NCBI GenBank assembly: GCA_033002965.1
Contig: JAURVB010003522.1
Span: 1 to 64,000 of the forward strand
Direction: 5' to 3'
DNA length: 64,000 nucleotides
Source: Piper betle
Taxonomy: Eukaryota > Streptophyta > Magnoliopsida > Piperales > Piperaceae
The stretch's first letter is position 1; every line of letters begins with the position of its first letter. Shown in pieces: positions 45,293 to 57,852 of the stretch. The notes below the pieces were generated by a model. That model was not told the DNA's origin, searched no databases, and saw only the letters and a list, made by a program, of their open reading frames with translations. Made by a program: the position numbers and the translations under genes.

Positions 45293-47227
45293 ATGGGATC
45301 AAATTCAGTTGAGGATCTACTGGAAGCTTCGACCGAGGTTCACTTTTCAGGGTTCACTTGACTGGGTTGGGTCCGACTGCTACAGATTCAGAAATAGAGC
45401 AACCTACAACCTCCCGTGCTGTTCATGTGCATAAGGAGCCTTTTGTCATTGGTTGGTAGATGATAACGAGTAATCAAATATAAGTTACTTGTAGTTCATC
45501 CTTTCTTAGAAATTAGAGCTTTCAAAATTGAGTAGCATTCTAAGACATTGTGCTTTGTAAATTATTTGGTGGAGGTGGTCGTGTGGGTGCTGAAGTTGTT
45601 TTGTGTAAAATTTTTGTGCTTTTATCTTGACAATCTTAGCTTATTATTATTTTTTTCACTGTACATGAATAAAGGACCGAACATAGAAAGGATAAGTTTT
45701 TCCGTATTAGTAAGACTGGAGGTTGTTGAACTACTCAATTGTCTAGACGTGTGATAGCACGTGTCGTCATTGGAAGCTTTCGCTTGGAAAGATGTAGTTT
45801 TTTCATTTGGGAGTTTTCAACGTTTATCGTTATTTGTTTATTTTGGCAATTGATATGCTTCCTAAGACAATCAAACTATTATTTTTATGTTTGTTTTGAT
45901 TTTCACTGTGATGTTTTGTAACGAATTGTGTATTCACAGAGTCTCTCTTGGTTGTCATGCTTTCATTGTTGGCAGGTGTTGTGGGGGAGCCATGTCTGGT
46001 AAAACAACTGTTTGTGACGTGATCATTGAGGAACTTCGTGACCAGCGTGTGGTCTTAGTCAATCAGGTAATTTTTTTATACAAATTGCATGACCAATGTA
46101 TTGTCCGAGTCGATCATGAAGCAATGTTTTTTATCTACAAGTATTCACTTTTCAGCAAAGAATTAGCAAATTGATAGCATACCTTTTTATTGTTAAGATG
46201 AATCTCTAAGTATTTTATATGTCTTGAGCTGAAAATTTTTTCCTTGTGGTCTTGCAGGAATCCTTTTATCATAATTTGGGCGAAGATGAAATTCTGAGAG
46301 CACATGAATTCAATTTTTGACCATCCTGGTACTTGCTTTTGCATTAAAATTTTGTTAGGAAGCTTGAGTCCTAATTGTATGGTTGGATCAATTGGCTTTA
46401 TGAGCAACCTTAACTAGAGTTTTCATAGCCTCCATTTTTTTCAACATAATTTTCACATCCTCCATTGCTATTTTTATCAAATTAAAAGTTTGTTAAAGTA
46501 TTACTTTCTTTGTATTTAATGGAATGATAAAATACACAGACAATCTATAGTGTGACTAACAAAGACATCAAGATATGTTTAAATTTACATTGCTTGGATG
46601 GCAAACCATTTTAATGTTTGGTGTACATGTGATCTATAGTTTGTTTTTTTTTAGTGTAAATTTGGGTTGCCACTGTTACCTATCTCGTATTGAAATTAAA
46701 AAGTTATTAGGAACTTCTTGCAGACTTATCGGCAATGTTTCTAATATAGAGATTGCTTACAATCAGCTTAAATTGATACAAAAATAAAAATATCAGCTTG
46801 AGAAAATCTAGCCATCCGTTCAGATCAGATGTCTATTTTTTCCAAACTGGACAAGGTAGCCTAATCATTCAACTGGCCTATTAACATAGTGGCTCGTATC
46901 AATTTGAGCTAACATGGGAATATCCACTCTTGCTGATACTAATTTTTCCTCATATAATGCTAAAGGCACATATAATGCTTGTAAATATACTTTTTTTATG
47001 ATGTGTCACCATACAAGTGTTATACAGTCATTAGTGAAATATGATGACATTTTTTACTGAGATTCCCAGTGAGTGATCCTTATTTTCTTACTCTGTTTAT
47101 TTTTCCAGATGCATTTCATACAGAACAGCTACTTTCTTGTATTAATAAGTTAAAACAAGGAAAAACAGTTGACATTCCTCGCTACGATTTTCAAAGTTAC
47201 AAAAACTATGTGATGCTTTTAAGAAAG
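45293..47227 (+). pseudogene. UKL: Uridine kinase-like (UKL) pseudogene, 5' part
   Basis: Four exon remnants match the N-terminal uridine kinase half of plant UKL (uridine kinase/uracil phosphoribosyltransferase-like) proteins: 45293-45451 (MGSNSVEDLLEASTEVHFSG and HKEPFVIG), 45976-46066 (P-loop GGAMSGKTTVCD, then DQRVVLVNQ), 46259-46328 (ESFYHNLGEDEILRAHEFNF) and 47109-47227 (AFHTEQLLSCINKLKQGKTV, then YDFQSYKNYV). Exon borders still fit GT-AG. Frameshifts: one base lost in exon 1 near 45353, one lost before the P-loop near 45981, and one T gained near 46315. The rest of the gene is absent; an LTR fragment starts at about 47576. Confidence 0.9.
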
Positions 47228-47575
47228 GTGCCAAGTGTCACACATTTTAATTTTTCAACTAAGAGAGAAATAATTGTCAGCAATCATGGTCATATAAACA
47301 TGCAAAAGCTTAGACTTATATTTTTTCCAGTTCTTTGTTTCAACTCTAAGCATGAAAAAAATCCCATTCTCGAAATTTTAATTCCGCAATTAATTTCTAC
47401 AGTACTGAAGGTTGTCTTTCTTTTGATTTTGAAGATTATAGTTTTCTGTATATCCTTAAGTGTTGCTGATATTTATGGCATCTCATTTGAAGCATTTGTG
47501 CTTGTATTGTTTTTTTGCATTCATACTTTTGAAATATATATTTTTTAAAAGAGAATATAAAGGATGTTGGCAGTT

Positions 47576-48870
47576 TAAGTACATCGCATGTCCAGTTTGT
47601 GGTTCAAAGGGTATCAAAGGCGACTGTCTGAGAGTACTCGGCCTTCGTACTCAAGGCTAGGAGAATTATGGAGGTAAGGAGAGGGCTTGGGATATGCATG
47701 TAGTCCGACATTGATTTTTAAATAAGAACAAGTTGGTCAACACCTCTATTGGCAAATAGGGGGTTTCCAAGTTCATGGCCAAGTACTTATAACGGGTCTC
47801 GAAAAACAAGTAATTTTTGTTGGGCTTGTATCCTTTTGTTACAATTTCTATATGTTTATTAGAACTCCTTCTAACAACCTATGTTTTTTGTACAGAAATG
47901 GCTATAACAGAGTTCTGTTATTCGTATTAACAGCCACTCTAGGAGGAATGTTTTTATGTGGTGCTAACGATTTAATATAATTACAACAGACCAAAAGCTG
48001 AATCATGTAGCCTTTCCCCCAAGCAAGATGCCTAATATTTATAATGCTTTGATAGTTAAGGGTGAATCAAGAATAGACAGTAAGCGCCTTTATTAAAGCC
48101 GTTTCATTCTGTCCCCACTTGTCCAATTATTGTTGAGCAGTTTTTGGATATCAAACGGACCTCCCAGAAATCCTCCGAGAAGGGTTAGAATGGCAGTTCC
48201 TGCTCCTTGGGAGGTACCAAATAAATGACTACCGGAATCGGGGTTCTGGGCATAAAGATTCCACTGGCCTGTAAAAAGTGGGGTCAACCCTTGGGGATAC
48301 GGTAATACATCTAAGAAATTATTCCATCGGACGTACTCCCCCTCGATCCAGGAATGGCGACATGCACTAACATCGTGGCATGCTCAATTATCCCTTAACC
48401 TAGCTATGTTAGGCTCCTTGATGAAAGTTTTGTAAGGGGACTGGAGCAGGCTACCATGAGACAAAAGATCTTCTTTTTAAAGAGATTCGATTCAGAACTA
48501 TTATTTGAACTGGTAGGGAATAAAATGGATTTATGGATGGAATCAAATATATAGTCTTTACAGAAAAAATTATTATGCCGAGAGAGGCATCAACAAAGCA
48601 GTTAGTTTAGAATGCTACTGGGTCTGCAGCCTAGTGGCTCCTCAGTAGGTGCCCTTCAGAGTGTTCACAAAGAGTAAACGATTGTTTTCTTTCATATGAG
48701 AGTTTGTTCTCATAGCCAGTTTGTTATAATTATATTTTAGACTAGTAACGCTTGTTACTAACGTTTTTATACTATATGTAGGTGACAATCACGAGGTAGA
48801 TGTGCCAGCCTGGACAGAGCAATGATGTCGCTTGCACACACATGTCATCGCTTGCACACACATGTCAGCC
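47576..48870 (+). mobile_element. LTR fragment split by plastid-derived DNA
   Basis: 47576-47697 matches 63555-63665 (GTGGTTCAAAGGGTA, GTACTCGGCCTTC, GAGGTAAGGAGAG), and 48575-48870 matches 63694-63983 (ATGCCGAGAG, GGTCTGCAG, CAGAGTGTTCA, TATATGTAGGTGA). The two parts are adjacent in the related LTR, so about 880 bp were inserted with loss of about 30 bp. A 22-bp end piece (CGCTTGCACACACATGTCA) is tandemly duplicated at about 48829-48868. The LTR is truncated at both sides. Confidence 0.85.
47747..48568. pseudogene. Mosaic of plastid gene fragments (atpI, ndhB, psaB, rpl23)
   Basis: Pieces recognised: atpI at 47747-47793 (+; [16 protein letters not shown]); ndhB at 47895-47977 (+; EMAITEF, one base lost, then [16 protein letters not shown] in the next frame); psaB at about 48167-48385 (-; [20 protein letters not shown] then [20 protein letters not shown]); rpl23 start at 48533-48567 (+; MDGIKYIVFT). 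The intervening 50-200-bp pieces look organellar but I did not identify them. These loci are far apart in plastid DNA, so this is a rearranged insert. None can make a functional protein. Confidence 0.85.
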
Positions 48871-49251
48871 ATTAAAAGAAAAAGTTCAAGACAGTTAGAA
48901 TGTATATTCACAAATGAAAGATTCCAAGATAAGATATTATATTGACGAAAGGATGCATTCAACAATGGCTACCATTAATTCAAGTTCCAGCTATTTACTG
49001 TTCCAAAAAACACACTTCTCAAATCACACTTTTAGGTAACTCTTGTCCATATTCATTGGAATGGATACAATTCAACTCACATATTCCGCAAGATGTACAT
49101 ACTCACAGCTATCTATAAGTAAAAATCATATATGGACCAAGTGTACAAAACAATCATGTACTCTCAAATTATTTGGGCATACATAAGAAAAAAGAATTTT
49201 CTATACGACAAGAAATAGACATTTGGTGATATGACATTAAAGAAGGATTAC

Positions 49252-50786
49252 CTTCTCAAATGCAATGATTAAGTTGTCTCTTGCTGTTAGGAAAGGACTC
49301 TCTACTGCCAGGCTTCTGAAGTATCGGTAGATAGCTGTCAATTCATCACCAGAATAAGACGCCAAGATAGCCAGCTTCATCAGATTATTACAATCAATGT
49401 CACAAAAAAATCATAAAGAATATAATAGAAGCTAAGACAAGTACAACTTGCTGTTCTTTTTGGAGAAAAGAACAACATGAAATAACAAAAACCGTCACCA
49501 GGAGGAGAAGATAATCAATGGGTATCAAATCAACGTGAAACTAAGAAGATACCTGATGATGAGGATTTCCACTTGAAGGGCAAAATGAAGCTGCCTGCAA
49601 ATAGTAACTTGATCCAGCAGCATAGTCTCGTCCAGAACTATCACCACCATCTCCATACAGCCCTTGGTAGCGAAAAAAATCATCCAAATATATAAGACAA
49701 CGATGACACGACAATAAGCCCTTCTTCAGATCTGCCAATTTTTTATCATCTCTTTCCAAGAAAAGTTGATTCACAGGACTCTCAGACATATAACCCAACG
49801 GAAGCCCATATTTTGATCGAATTTTCATAATAAGGTCATGATAATATCCAGTTGCCTCTGAAAGGAATCTTTTAAAGATGGTACGAATTTTGTCTATATG
49901 TTCTGGTCTAATAAAATCTTTACTGCCATAAGAACTTGCTCCAGCAGCATTTAGGTGAGACGTAAATTCCTCGATTCGACGATAATGTAACTGCCATAGG
50001 GCATACTCTGTTTCATGCTTTTCTGCAAAATCATGATCTTCAGGAAGTATGACTTCATAATTCTCTCGCATCTGAAGCCAGACATTTGGATCTGACGGAA
50101 TTTTTGACTTTGCAGCCTGTCTGAGACCGTTCTCTAGCTCAACGTTCTAACCATAAACAAAAATTCATCATCACAACTACTATTTTGAAAATTGGGCAAT
50201 AAAATAGTTTTCTATTTAACATGTAACAAACAAATTCCAACAGGAAAAATACACCGTTCTATTTTTCTCTCTTTTGTCAACCATTGTTACACACAAGTAT
50301 CGTATTCATGAACCAAACAAAAGCTCTCTGTTAAGATAAGTTCAGATCCCAAAAACGTACATGAAGGGAATAGCATTACCTTACATCTTTTACAATTAAG
50401 GCTTCAAGTCACAGATAGAAACATTAACATCAACAATGATAGTTATATTAATTTTTATATTATTATAACATGCATAACAGGTTCATCCTCAACAATTAAG
50501 GCTTCAAGTCGCAGATAGGAAGATTAAAATCAACAGTGATAGTTATAACAATTTTTATATTATTATAACATGCATAGCATATCAAGGAGAATCAACCGTT
50601 TTCTCCTTGTCCAAATCTGTTGAAATTCCTCTAAGTAATAAGTTTAGCTTCTCTAATTAAGCTTAAAATTAGTTGTTATTAATATTCTCAAAAACAATGG
50701 TTTGAACTGACCTTGTTCAGAAGACGCTGTGCAAGCTCCCTTGCAGAACAATTTGCGGACTTATCCATTGTAGAACCATCATCCAT
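49252..50786 (-). pseudogene. SMG7: SMG7 5' fragment (three exons, 264 codons)
   Basis: Exons 50786-50712 (MDDGSTMDKSANCSAREL), 50146-49553 (NVELENGLRQAAKSKIPSDP then LHYRRIEEF, FKRFLSEATGYYHDLIMKIR, GLLSCHRCLIYLDDFFRYQG, YYLQAASFCPSSGNPHHQ) and 49374-49252 (LAILASYSGDELTAIYRYFR, DNLIIAFEK). Junctions are GT-AG, all phase 0. This is the 14-3-3-like/TPR part of the nonsense-mediated-decay factor SMG7 (EST1 family). SMG7 is normally around 1,000 aa; after 49252 a donor is present but no further exon is seen before the LTR fragment at 48870. The remaining exons have no stop or shift, so it is a recently truncated gene, or the rest could lie far away beyond the insertions. Confidence 0.85.
50393..50576. 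repeat. ~99-bp tandem duplication in SMG7 intron 1
   Basis: CAATTAAGGCTTCAAGTC at 50393 recurs at 50492, with the following GATAGTTATA..ATTATAACATGCATA also repeated. The two units differ by a few substitutions. Confidence 0.85.
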
Positions 50787-51582
50787 CAGAATCAGTCCAC
50801 TACTTCGAATTGATGGCTAAAGTTCAGAACATCAAGCTTCCAGTACGAGCCCTTGAAATTCCCATCAATTATTAAAATGACATAAGCTCAACCGTGGTCA
50901 ATTTAATCAACATGGATAAAATTGGACCAGCAGAATGAACATAGATTAAAAAAAAAAAACAGAACCAAGACGTATGAAATAAAAGAATCCCACTAGAATG
51001 AACTTCGACCAAATGCCAACCTCTTCTCAGATAAAAGATGATAATGCATCACCTTCTTATACTTCTTAAAAATAAAAAACCAAAGGCTTGTTCACGGCAA
51101 CTACTAAGTACTTACCACCCGATGAACATGCAACCAAAAAATTTATTCTTTTTAATAGATCCGGCACAAGTACCCAAAAGAATTTTATTCAAGAAACATT
51201 TTTTTTATATTAAAAACAAAAAATACATGCAGTCAGAAGCTCCCAACCACGAACGATGATCAGAAACGAAGCCGATTCCCGCAGAGAAAGAGCTACGAGT
51301 TCAACGCCCTGTTTCCAAAAACAACACCCCATTCAACCAAAACAAGAATTCAACAATCCACGGCCGCCAATCTGCAAATACGCCCCCTCCCTAACAAAAA
51401 AATACAAAACAAGATACAAAATTCACAGAATTCAAAGGATGTAGGGAGACGAAGCACTGCCTGGAGAACCACGAGAAAAGACGGTGGCTTTCGAAGACGG
51501 AGGATGCGGCGGAGACGGCAAGGGGCGGAGATGACGCCTGCGATGAGGGGAAGTACCCCAGGAACGGGACCGAGTTCGGAGT
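50787..51582 (-). promoter_or_regulatory. Upstream region of SMG7
   Basis: Sequence 5' of the SMG7 start codon, probably 5' UTR (possibly with a leader intron) and promoter. The stretch 51240-51580 is G+C-richer, as plant 5' UTR/promoter regions often are. It ends where LTR-like sequence begins at about 51583. Confidence 0.4.
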
Positions 51583-53836
51583 GACTCAAATTTATTACAA
51601 AATTGCCATCACCTTGCCCTCTATTTTTGTCACTCCACTCGACGGCGAGGCGACCTCGCTGCCGCCACTTGCATCATTACCGGCCATCGCCGCCCCTTCT
51701 TCCTTTTTTTTCCCTTCTTTCTCTTTCCATTACCCGGTTCGCCGCCCCTCCCAGCTTTGTTTCGTGCAGTGCTGTTGGGAAGGTTGCCCGGGGGCATTGG
51801 GGAGGCAAAAACGTGCCACGGGGAGGCAGTGAGGGTGCAGGCGCCAGGGGAGGGGGGTCGGGTGGGCCAGGTGGCAAGGGGAATATGGACGGGTGGGGGT
51901 TGGAAAGGGTGGCCATGGGGAGGGTGTGGTAGAATAAGGAGAGCCATTGGATGAACATATATATATATATATCAAAGTTTGTGTTTTGAGTATGTAAGTT
52001 TGTACGTGCGTTTATATTTTGTTCATGGTTTAAAAGATTGCGTGAAATCTTGTGTGCTTAAGATTAACTTAGTATCCTAGCCAAAGTAGAATACAACTAC
52101 TTAGATAAATGACAGAGTCCAAGGCGGGTAAATTGACAAGAGCAAATGAAGGTTTAAGTTATCTCATTGCATGGATCATAGGGATTTTGGACCATCGGAT
52201 TGTGCCTTGTGGGCCCAGTTTGATTGCATTTAGGGTTTTGTGGCCCCTTTACCCTTCTTGCATTTATTCCTGGCTATAGAGTCAATTTCAGGACTCGAGT
52301 CAATTTTGAGTTCAGATGGTCTCGATCTGCACTTTTTATTAATATGTATATTGCATATACCCATAGGTAGGTCCCACTAGACCACGAGTTGTCAGATGTT
52401 CGGATTGTGCCACGTGGCAAGATTTGAGCCGCACATGTCTGCCATGGCTTCACCATATTATTTCCCAGATCTTCCATGATTTCACTGTGTTAACGCTGCT
52501 ACCACTTGGGCTCAGCCGTCGGTGAGACCCATGCCCTCCTTTGGCCACCCATTTGGTATGACCATGAATGCCTCGTGACCAGCTTTCCATTCATACCACT
52601 CACGATCACCGGCACCGCCGTAGTAGCTGTCGGCATCTAAGTTTTTTATCACTATTCATCACAGTTGCCGCCACCTATTAGGTCATTTTTGGCGATGGTG
52701 GGCCACCTCTGGGCAATCCGACCACCCCCACAGCTTCTATTTGTTGAGATCTCCATTTTAAGACAACCCACGATGACCGCCGTGCCGTGATCGCATGTCA
52801 CGGCACCTGGTGATGATTTGCCCTTGCTTGCTGTTTTTGGCTAGCCAGCTGGCCGGAATCCGCCGGCCGTCACCACCACCACCACCTCCGCCGACGATGT
52901 TGCCGCACTCGTCGGCAATCCTCCCCTGCTTGCTGATTTCCCGCCAGCCGGTGGCCGGAATCCGCCCGTCATTTTATACGTAGGACGACATCGGCAATAT
53001 TTTATTGCATCCCTCTGATATCAGGCCATTTAGCTGTGCTTTCTACACATGTTTAATAAAACTACAAAGATGAGATCCCTTGTTAGTTTTCGAACTGAAG
53101 CTCCAGAAATATATGATACAAGCCTCTTTCCTAAGTCTATTATATGAGTATAGTGCATTTTTACGGATTTCACAAATAAGAGAGTGAGCAGTATGAAGAT
53201 ATGTATGAATCACACTAGTACTCCTTCAAACCATGAGGTAGTGCAGTGTATGATGGTACTGCGTAATGTAGTGCATTTTCGGAAATTGTGGCACTAACTT
53301 AACTGTTCCTTTTGCCACTCGAGTACCGTGGCGGGTGATATGGAAGGTGTGAGGGCGTAAGTGCTGTATGTATGTATGAATATGATTATGAGCCGTGCAT
53401 GCGAGCCGGCAATTGCTTAAGTATGTTTGCTTACTGCCCAGTGTGAGGCAATCTTGAAGTTTCATAAGTTTTCGTGGGTAATGGAATACCCATTTGCCAG
53501 ATTGTATTAGTTATTTTTCAGACCAGTAACATTCATTACTGACGGTTTTCATATAATATATGTAGGTCATGCAAATCCTGAGTCGACTTTGGTGGGAGGA
53601 CAGATAAATACTACACACACTTGGGCTCAACATAATTATTTACTTTCTTACTTTTATTTATGTTTGATGTGTTTTGATGGGTATTTAATAATGTCTTCCA
53701 TTCTCATGACACCAAGCAGGTTGTTTCGATCTATTTTATCGATCGAGTTGTACCGACCAACAACTTTAAACATGACTCGACTCGATCGCAACATTTCTGA
53801 TTCGGTTCTTAAGTGAACCGAAATCGTGGTGTTACA
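51583..53836 (+). mobile_element. 5'-truncated gypsy-type LTR
   Basis: The start (GACTCAAATTTATTACAAAA, then a G+C-rich stretch with both-strand open frames to 51950) resembles the U3 parts of the other LTRs; 52950-53836 resembles their R-U5 parts (CCAGTAACATTCATTACTGA, ATATATGTAGG). It ends GTGGTGTTACA at 53836, directly followed by a primer site. The middle (51960-52900) does not obviously match and may include other insertions. The normal TGTAAAAC start is missing. Confidence 0.6.
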
Positions 53837-54619
53837 AATTGGTATCAGAGCCATGTCTTGGTTGATTGAGATGGAAGACTTTTGTTTTGAGCCAAGTGTG
53901 TGAAGCTGTCCTTAGCCAAACCGACAAGTATTTCTTTTGGTGTTTTCTTAAGATTTCAGATTATGTGTTCAGTTAGACTTGGGTAGTGCACATTTTTGTG
54001 TTAACGGTTTGAGGACTTATGAGATGGATATGAGATTATGATTTCAGTAGATGCTAGCATGGATCTCACAGGCATGTCATGATAAATTTAGAGACACTTC
54101 TTTGCTTTTAGTTTGTCAAAGGTATGGACGACTTAAGAGTGTCCACATGCTCAATTAGCTGAGGTTGAATTGGATGGTGACCAGAAGTACCTAGAACTTT
54201 GGTGACCACATTCCAGTATTTGCCCGTCTTTCGTCATGTCACCACATCAGTCCTTCCTTGGGACATGGTGTACATTGTGAAACAGAGTTATAGGAAATGA
54301 CACTAGTAGGGAGTTTAGAGTATGAAGATATTCACATAGTTACGTAATACATGAACATGAACCATCGAGTGCCTTAAACAGATCCATTAGGCATGGTTGA
54401 AGGTCTACCTTGGAGAACTTAGACCTTCAGAAAAATCCTTGTGGATGAAGGATGTGGTTATGGCTGTGGAGCCATTGAGGTACTTGGAGCACAAATGAGA
54501 GTTTGGATAGATGACTTGAGATGGGCCACTTTGAGGAGATAGCAGTGGATGAGGATGAATAACGAGGTGGATCTATAGTGCCATGGACACTTCACTACCT
54601 CCCTCTCTTCCACTAGTGT
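53837..54619 (+). mobile_element. Gypsy leader with tRNA-Met primer site
   Basis: TGGTATCAGAGC at 53840-53851 is the initiator-Met tRNA primer site, three bases after the LTR end. About 750 bp of leader-like sequence follow with no gag frame, and the minus-strand pararetrovirus remnant then begins. So only the 5' end of this gypsy element survives. Confidence 0.75.
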
Positions 54620-57600
54620 ATGTCTGTCTTAATAGTATTATTTACCACTCTTCAACAAATAGAGGCATGAACACATTAAGAATGAACGAGATTACCTTTG
54701 ACCACAGATTTAAATGGTTGACTGGATGTCACACGATCTAATGGTCTAATTAATTTATTATCTAGTAAAGATGTCATTTCTTGTTGACAATATTGTACCA
54801 ATTCTTTACTCATTTGAATTAGTTTTGCCTTCGTAAGTATTTGGGATTCATGGAAGGTTTCTTTATAAGGAAGAATAACTTCATATTTTTTCCTATCCCC
54901 AAATGCACTAGGAAGTTCACTAAAAAGATCATTTTAAAATAAAGTTTTAATTTGTTTTATTTTCTCTTGAACTTCTACATACTCTAGCTTCTTTTCAATA
55001 GATAAACTTCTAACTTCATCTTTTAGAAAATTTATTTGTTTACTTTTTGAAATGATTTTTCTTCTAGATTTGAGATTAATGTTTTTCTTTTAGGGAATTC
55101 AAGCTTAAAAGTAATCAATTTACCTTTAAACCTAGTATGAATTCCAATATCATCTATAGTGAAAGGTTCAATGATTGCGGTAAAAGGATTAGCTAAGATT
55201 ACTTCCATTCCGAAATCTTGAACTAAAATAAATGTTAAATATAAACATGTATCATTGATACACACTATTGAATGTGGTAATTTATATTTAATCTTTAATC
55301 TTTGATCATTAGCTGTATATAATGCTTGTTTAGTTTTCTTATAATCTCTGGTAGGAATTAATCCTTTTCGGATTAGATTTCTATCAGCTCCTGTATCTAC
55401 TAAAGCCAATGTTTCTAGTGTAAATTCTTTGTCTACAATTATTTTAATTATTAGTACATATTTCCTTGAAATAGTTTGTTCTATTACATTTAAATAGTCT
55501 TGATATTGCGAAGTTTCACCAACTTGAAACTCTGAATCATCAAATAATTTTAAATCTTCCTCTTCTTCTTCTACATCAATATTATCTTTAGTATCATTTG
55601 ATAATTCTAAAATTTCTATACATTTTCTTAATTTGGATACTTCAAATTTTAATATATTGATTTCATTTTTAAGATCTTGTAAAGTTACAGGCTTTTCTTT
55701 CTTCATTCTATTTAATACTTCATTTATGGAATAAGAAGGATTTACAATAGCTTCCATTTTAGGTTTTAATTTTTTTCTCTAGTAGAAGCTATAACTTTTT
55801 CAATTAAAGCCCTTTGCTAATCTTTGTCTTGAATATTATTAATTATATAAAAAAGAAGTGATTCTTGTGCCGTAATCATATTAATACTTAAATTATTTAA
55901 TGCTTTACACGTAACATCACATTCACAATCAGTAGAAGTAGATTTAGAAGTATTTTCTTCATATTCTGATTCATCTATTTCTAAAGCATCATATTCTGAT
56001 GTATCACTTAATTCTTCATGTAAAGAATAAAATATCTTTTTCTTCATCAGGAATATTTAACTCTTTAATTTTCTTTCGTAATTTACATTGACTTCTTATA
56101 TGTCCAGATTGTCCATAATCCCAACATAGAATAGGTCTTGATCCAATAGGTTTAGTAGATTTTCTTTGAGGCCTTTTAATTACTTTTTTACCTTTATCTT
56201 TAGTTTCCTTTTTTACTATGGATTTATTTCTTCTTCTAATAAAAGGTTTTTTATTTATATTTTTAGCCTTAGGAGGAAAAATTGGAGAAATTTATATACC
56301 GAATTGCTTACAAAATTCTCCCAATTCTTTCTTTCCCAATAATTTTTGTTTTTTAAGTTGTCCTTTTAAATTTAAATCATTACGTAGACATAACCCCTCG
56401 GTTACTACCTCATTCATTAATTTACCAAAAGTGAAAGAGTCATATGGTATTGTACCATTATTTTGACTTCTTAATTTACTTCTAACTCTTTCAACAAATA
56501 AAGGAGGTAATCCCACTAAATATCTTTCCTTCCAAAAACTTAAATTAGAATCATTTCTTTGAAATAATAAGCATAAAAAAGTATCTTTATACTATCTTTA
56601 ATGAGTTATGAAGGACATTTTAAATTCATTATCAATTCTTGAGTTACTTTCTTTTAGTGTATTAGTATCTCCTACAAAATTATATAATATAGTTATTATT
56701 AAGGTATAAACAACATCTTCAATCATTTGATTGGTATTAGGATCTAATTTTGTAGCTCCTAATACTTCAATTTTTTGAACATGTTGAAGGTAGTGATCCC
56801 ACCAACCTTTCCATATGCCAGAAAATCTTGCAGTACTAAACTCAGCAATTTGTCTATCACTATTATTTGTTATTTTACATATTGTAGAATACATTAATAT
56901 ATTATGTAAGGTAGTAATTATTTGATATTATGATTGACCATCTATGTTCCATTTATAAATGGACTTACTGTCATAAGATAATGCAAAATTCATATAATTT
57001 TCTTCAAATAAAACCGAAGCAGGTGTAGGTCTTTGATAATAATGTCTCCTTGTAAGTAGAGACCGTTGTTGAGAAGGCCTAACCATTTCAATTTGTTAGA
57101 AGAAAATTGATTAATTAATTCATTTATATCCTTTGTTTCACTAATTACTTTGATAGATTCAGTTAATTTTAAGCCACCTAATCTTCTGGTAAATTTATCT
57201 AGAAATTCATCATTTTGAGGGCTTCTAGTATTAAAAGTCTTAGTTGATGCTATTGGAGGTTTTAATAATACAGATGTTATATTTTCATTAGTAACTTTCT
57301 TTGTAATCTTTTCTTTACCTTTTTCACAAGGTAACCATTTTTCTTCTAATTGAGAAAGATGAGTTGCTAATGTTTGTAAATGAAGATGAGTGTAACTATT
57401 TTGTTTAATTATTATAGCCATTTCTTCATTCAATTTTGGATCTATTCTTACATATGATGTAGCTTCTATATTACCATACTTAATATTTCCTACTGGAGGA
57501 TGTTTACTAGTTATGGTTTTACCATCACTAGTATCCCATGCTCTAATTTCTTTAGAAACTTGAATTTTGGAATTTTTAGTCATATGATACCATTTTACAA

Positions 57601-57650
57601 ATGGAATTTCAGTTGCTATCATTTTTAAATATTCACAATAATCTTCTTTA
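54620..57650 (-). pseudogene. Endogenous pararetrovirus (Caulimoviridae-like) remnant
   Basis: A run of broken minus-strand frames with a viral polyprotein order. From its 5' side: 57622-56990 (matrix/movement-like, unresolved), 56894-56598 with WKGWWDHYL, 56516-56292 with TIPYDSFTFG and LGEFCKQFG, a zinc-knuckle-like CWDYGQSGHIRSQC at about 56125-56084 whose second Cys is Tyr, an acidic segment at 56047-55817, and a protease frame 55757-55032 with LVDTGAD. The reverse transcriptase start is visible down to about 54650 and then cut off. Stops and frameshifts separate all segments and RT/RNase H is mostly absent, so it is a dead genomic copy. Its very high A+T differs from nearby LTR DNA. A related LTR element is less likely because the WWD and coat-type segments are typical of plant pararetroviruses. 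Confidence 0.75.
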
Positions 57651-57852
57651 TATTTATTTAATTTCAGTTCCTATCATGACTGGGGTGGCGGCAATGGCGC
57701 GGGAAGGGGGAAAGGCTAGGGACGGTGGGGGAGGAGGGGGCGGCGCAGGGAGGGGAAAGGGCAGGGACTGGGCCAGAGTGGAGGAGGCTAGGGATGGTGG
57801 GGAGGAGCTCAATAGAGCTACAAAATTGGCAGTGGGGGAAGGGAGGGGGTGT
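57651..57852 (-). repeat. G+C-rich LTR-like fragment
   Basis: Abrupt switch at about 57660 to GGTGGCGGCAATGGCG and GGGGAGG-rich sequence, like the reverse complement of LTR U3 parts (compare 51640-51900). It marks the border of the pararetrovirus remnant. Confidence 0.45.

Noticed and set aside
48093..48287. 64-codon psaB-like frame as a nuclear gene
   Set aside because: It is a short plastid fragment fused to unrelated sequence, with no transit peptide.
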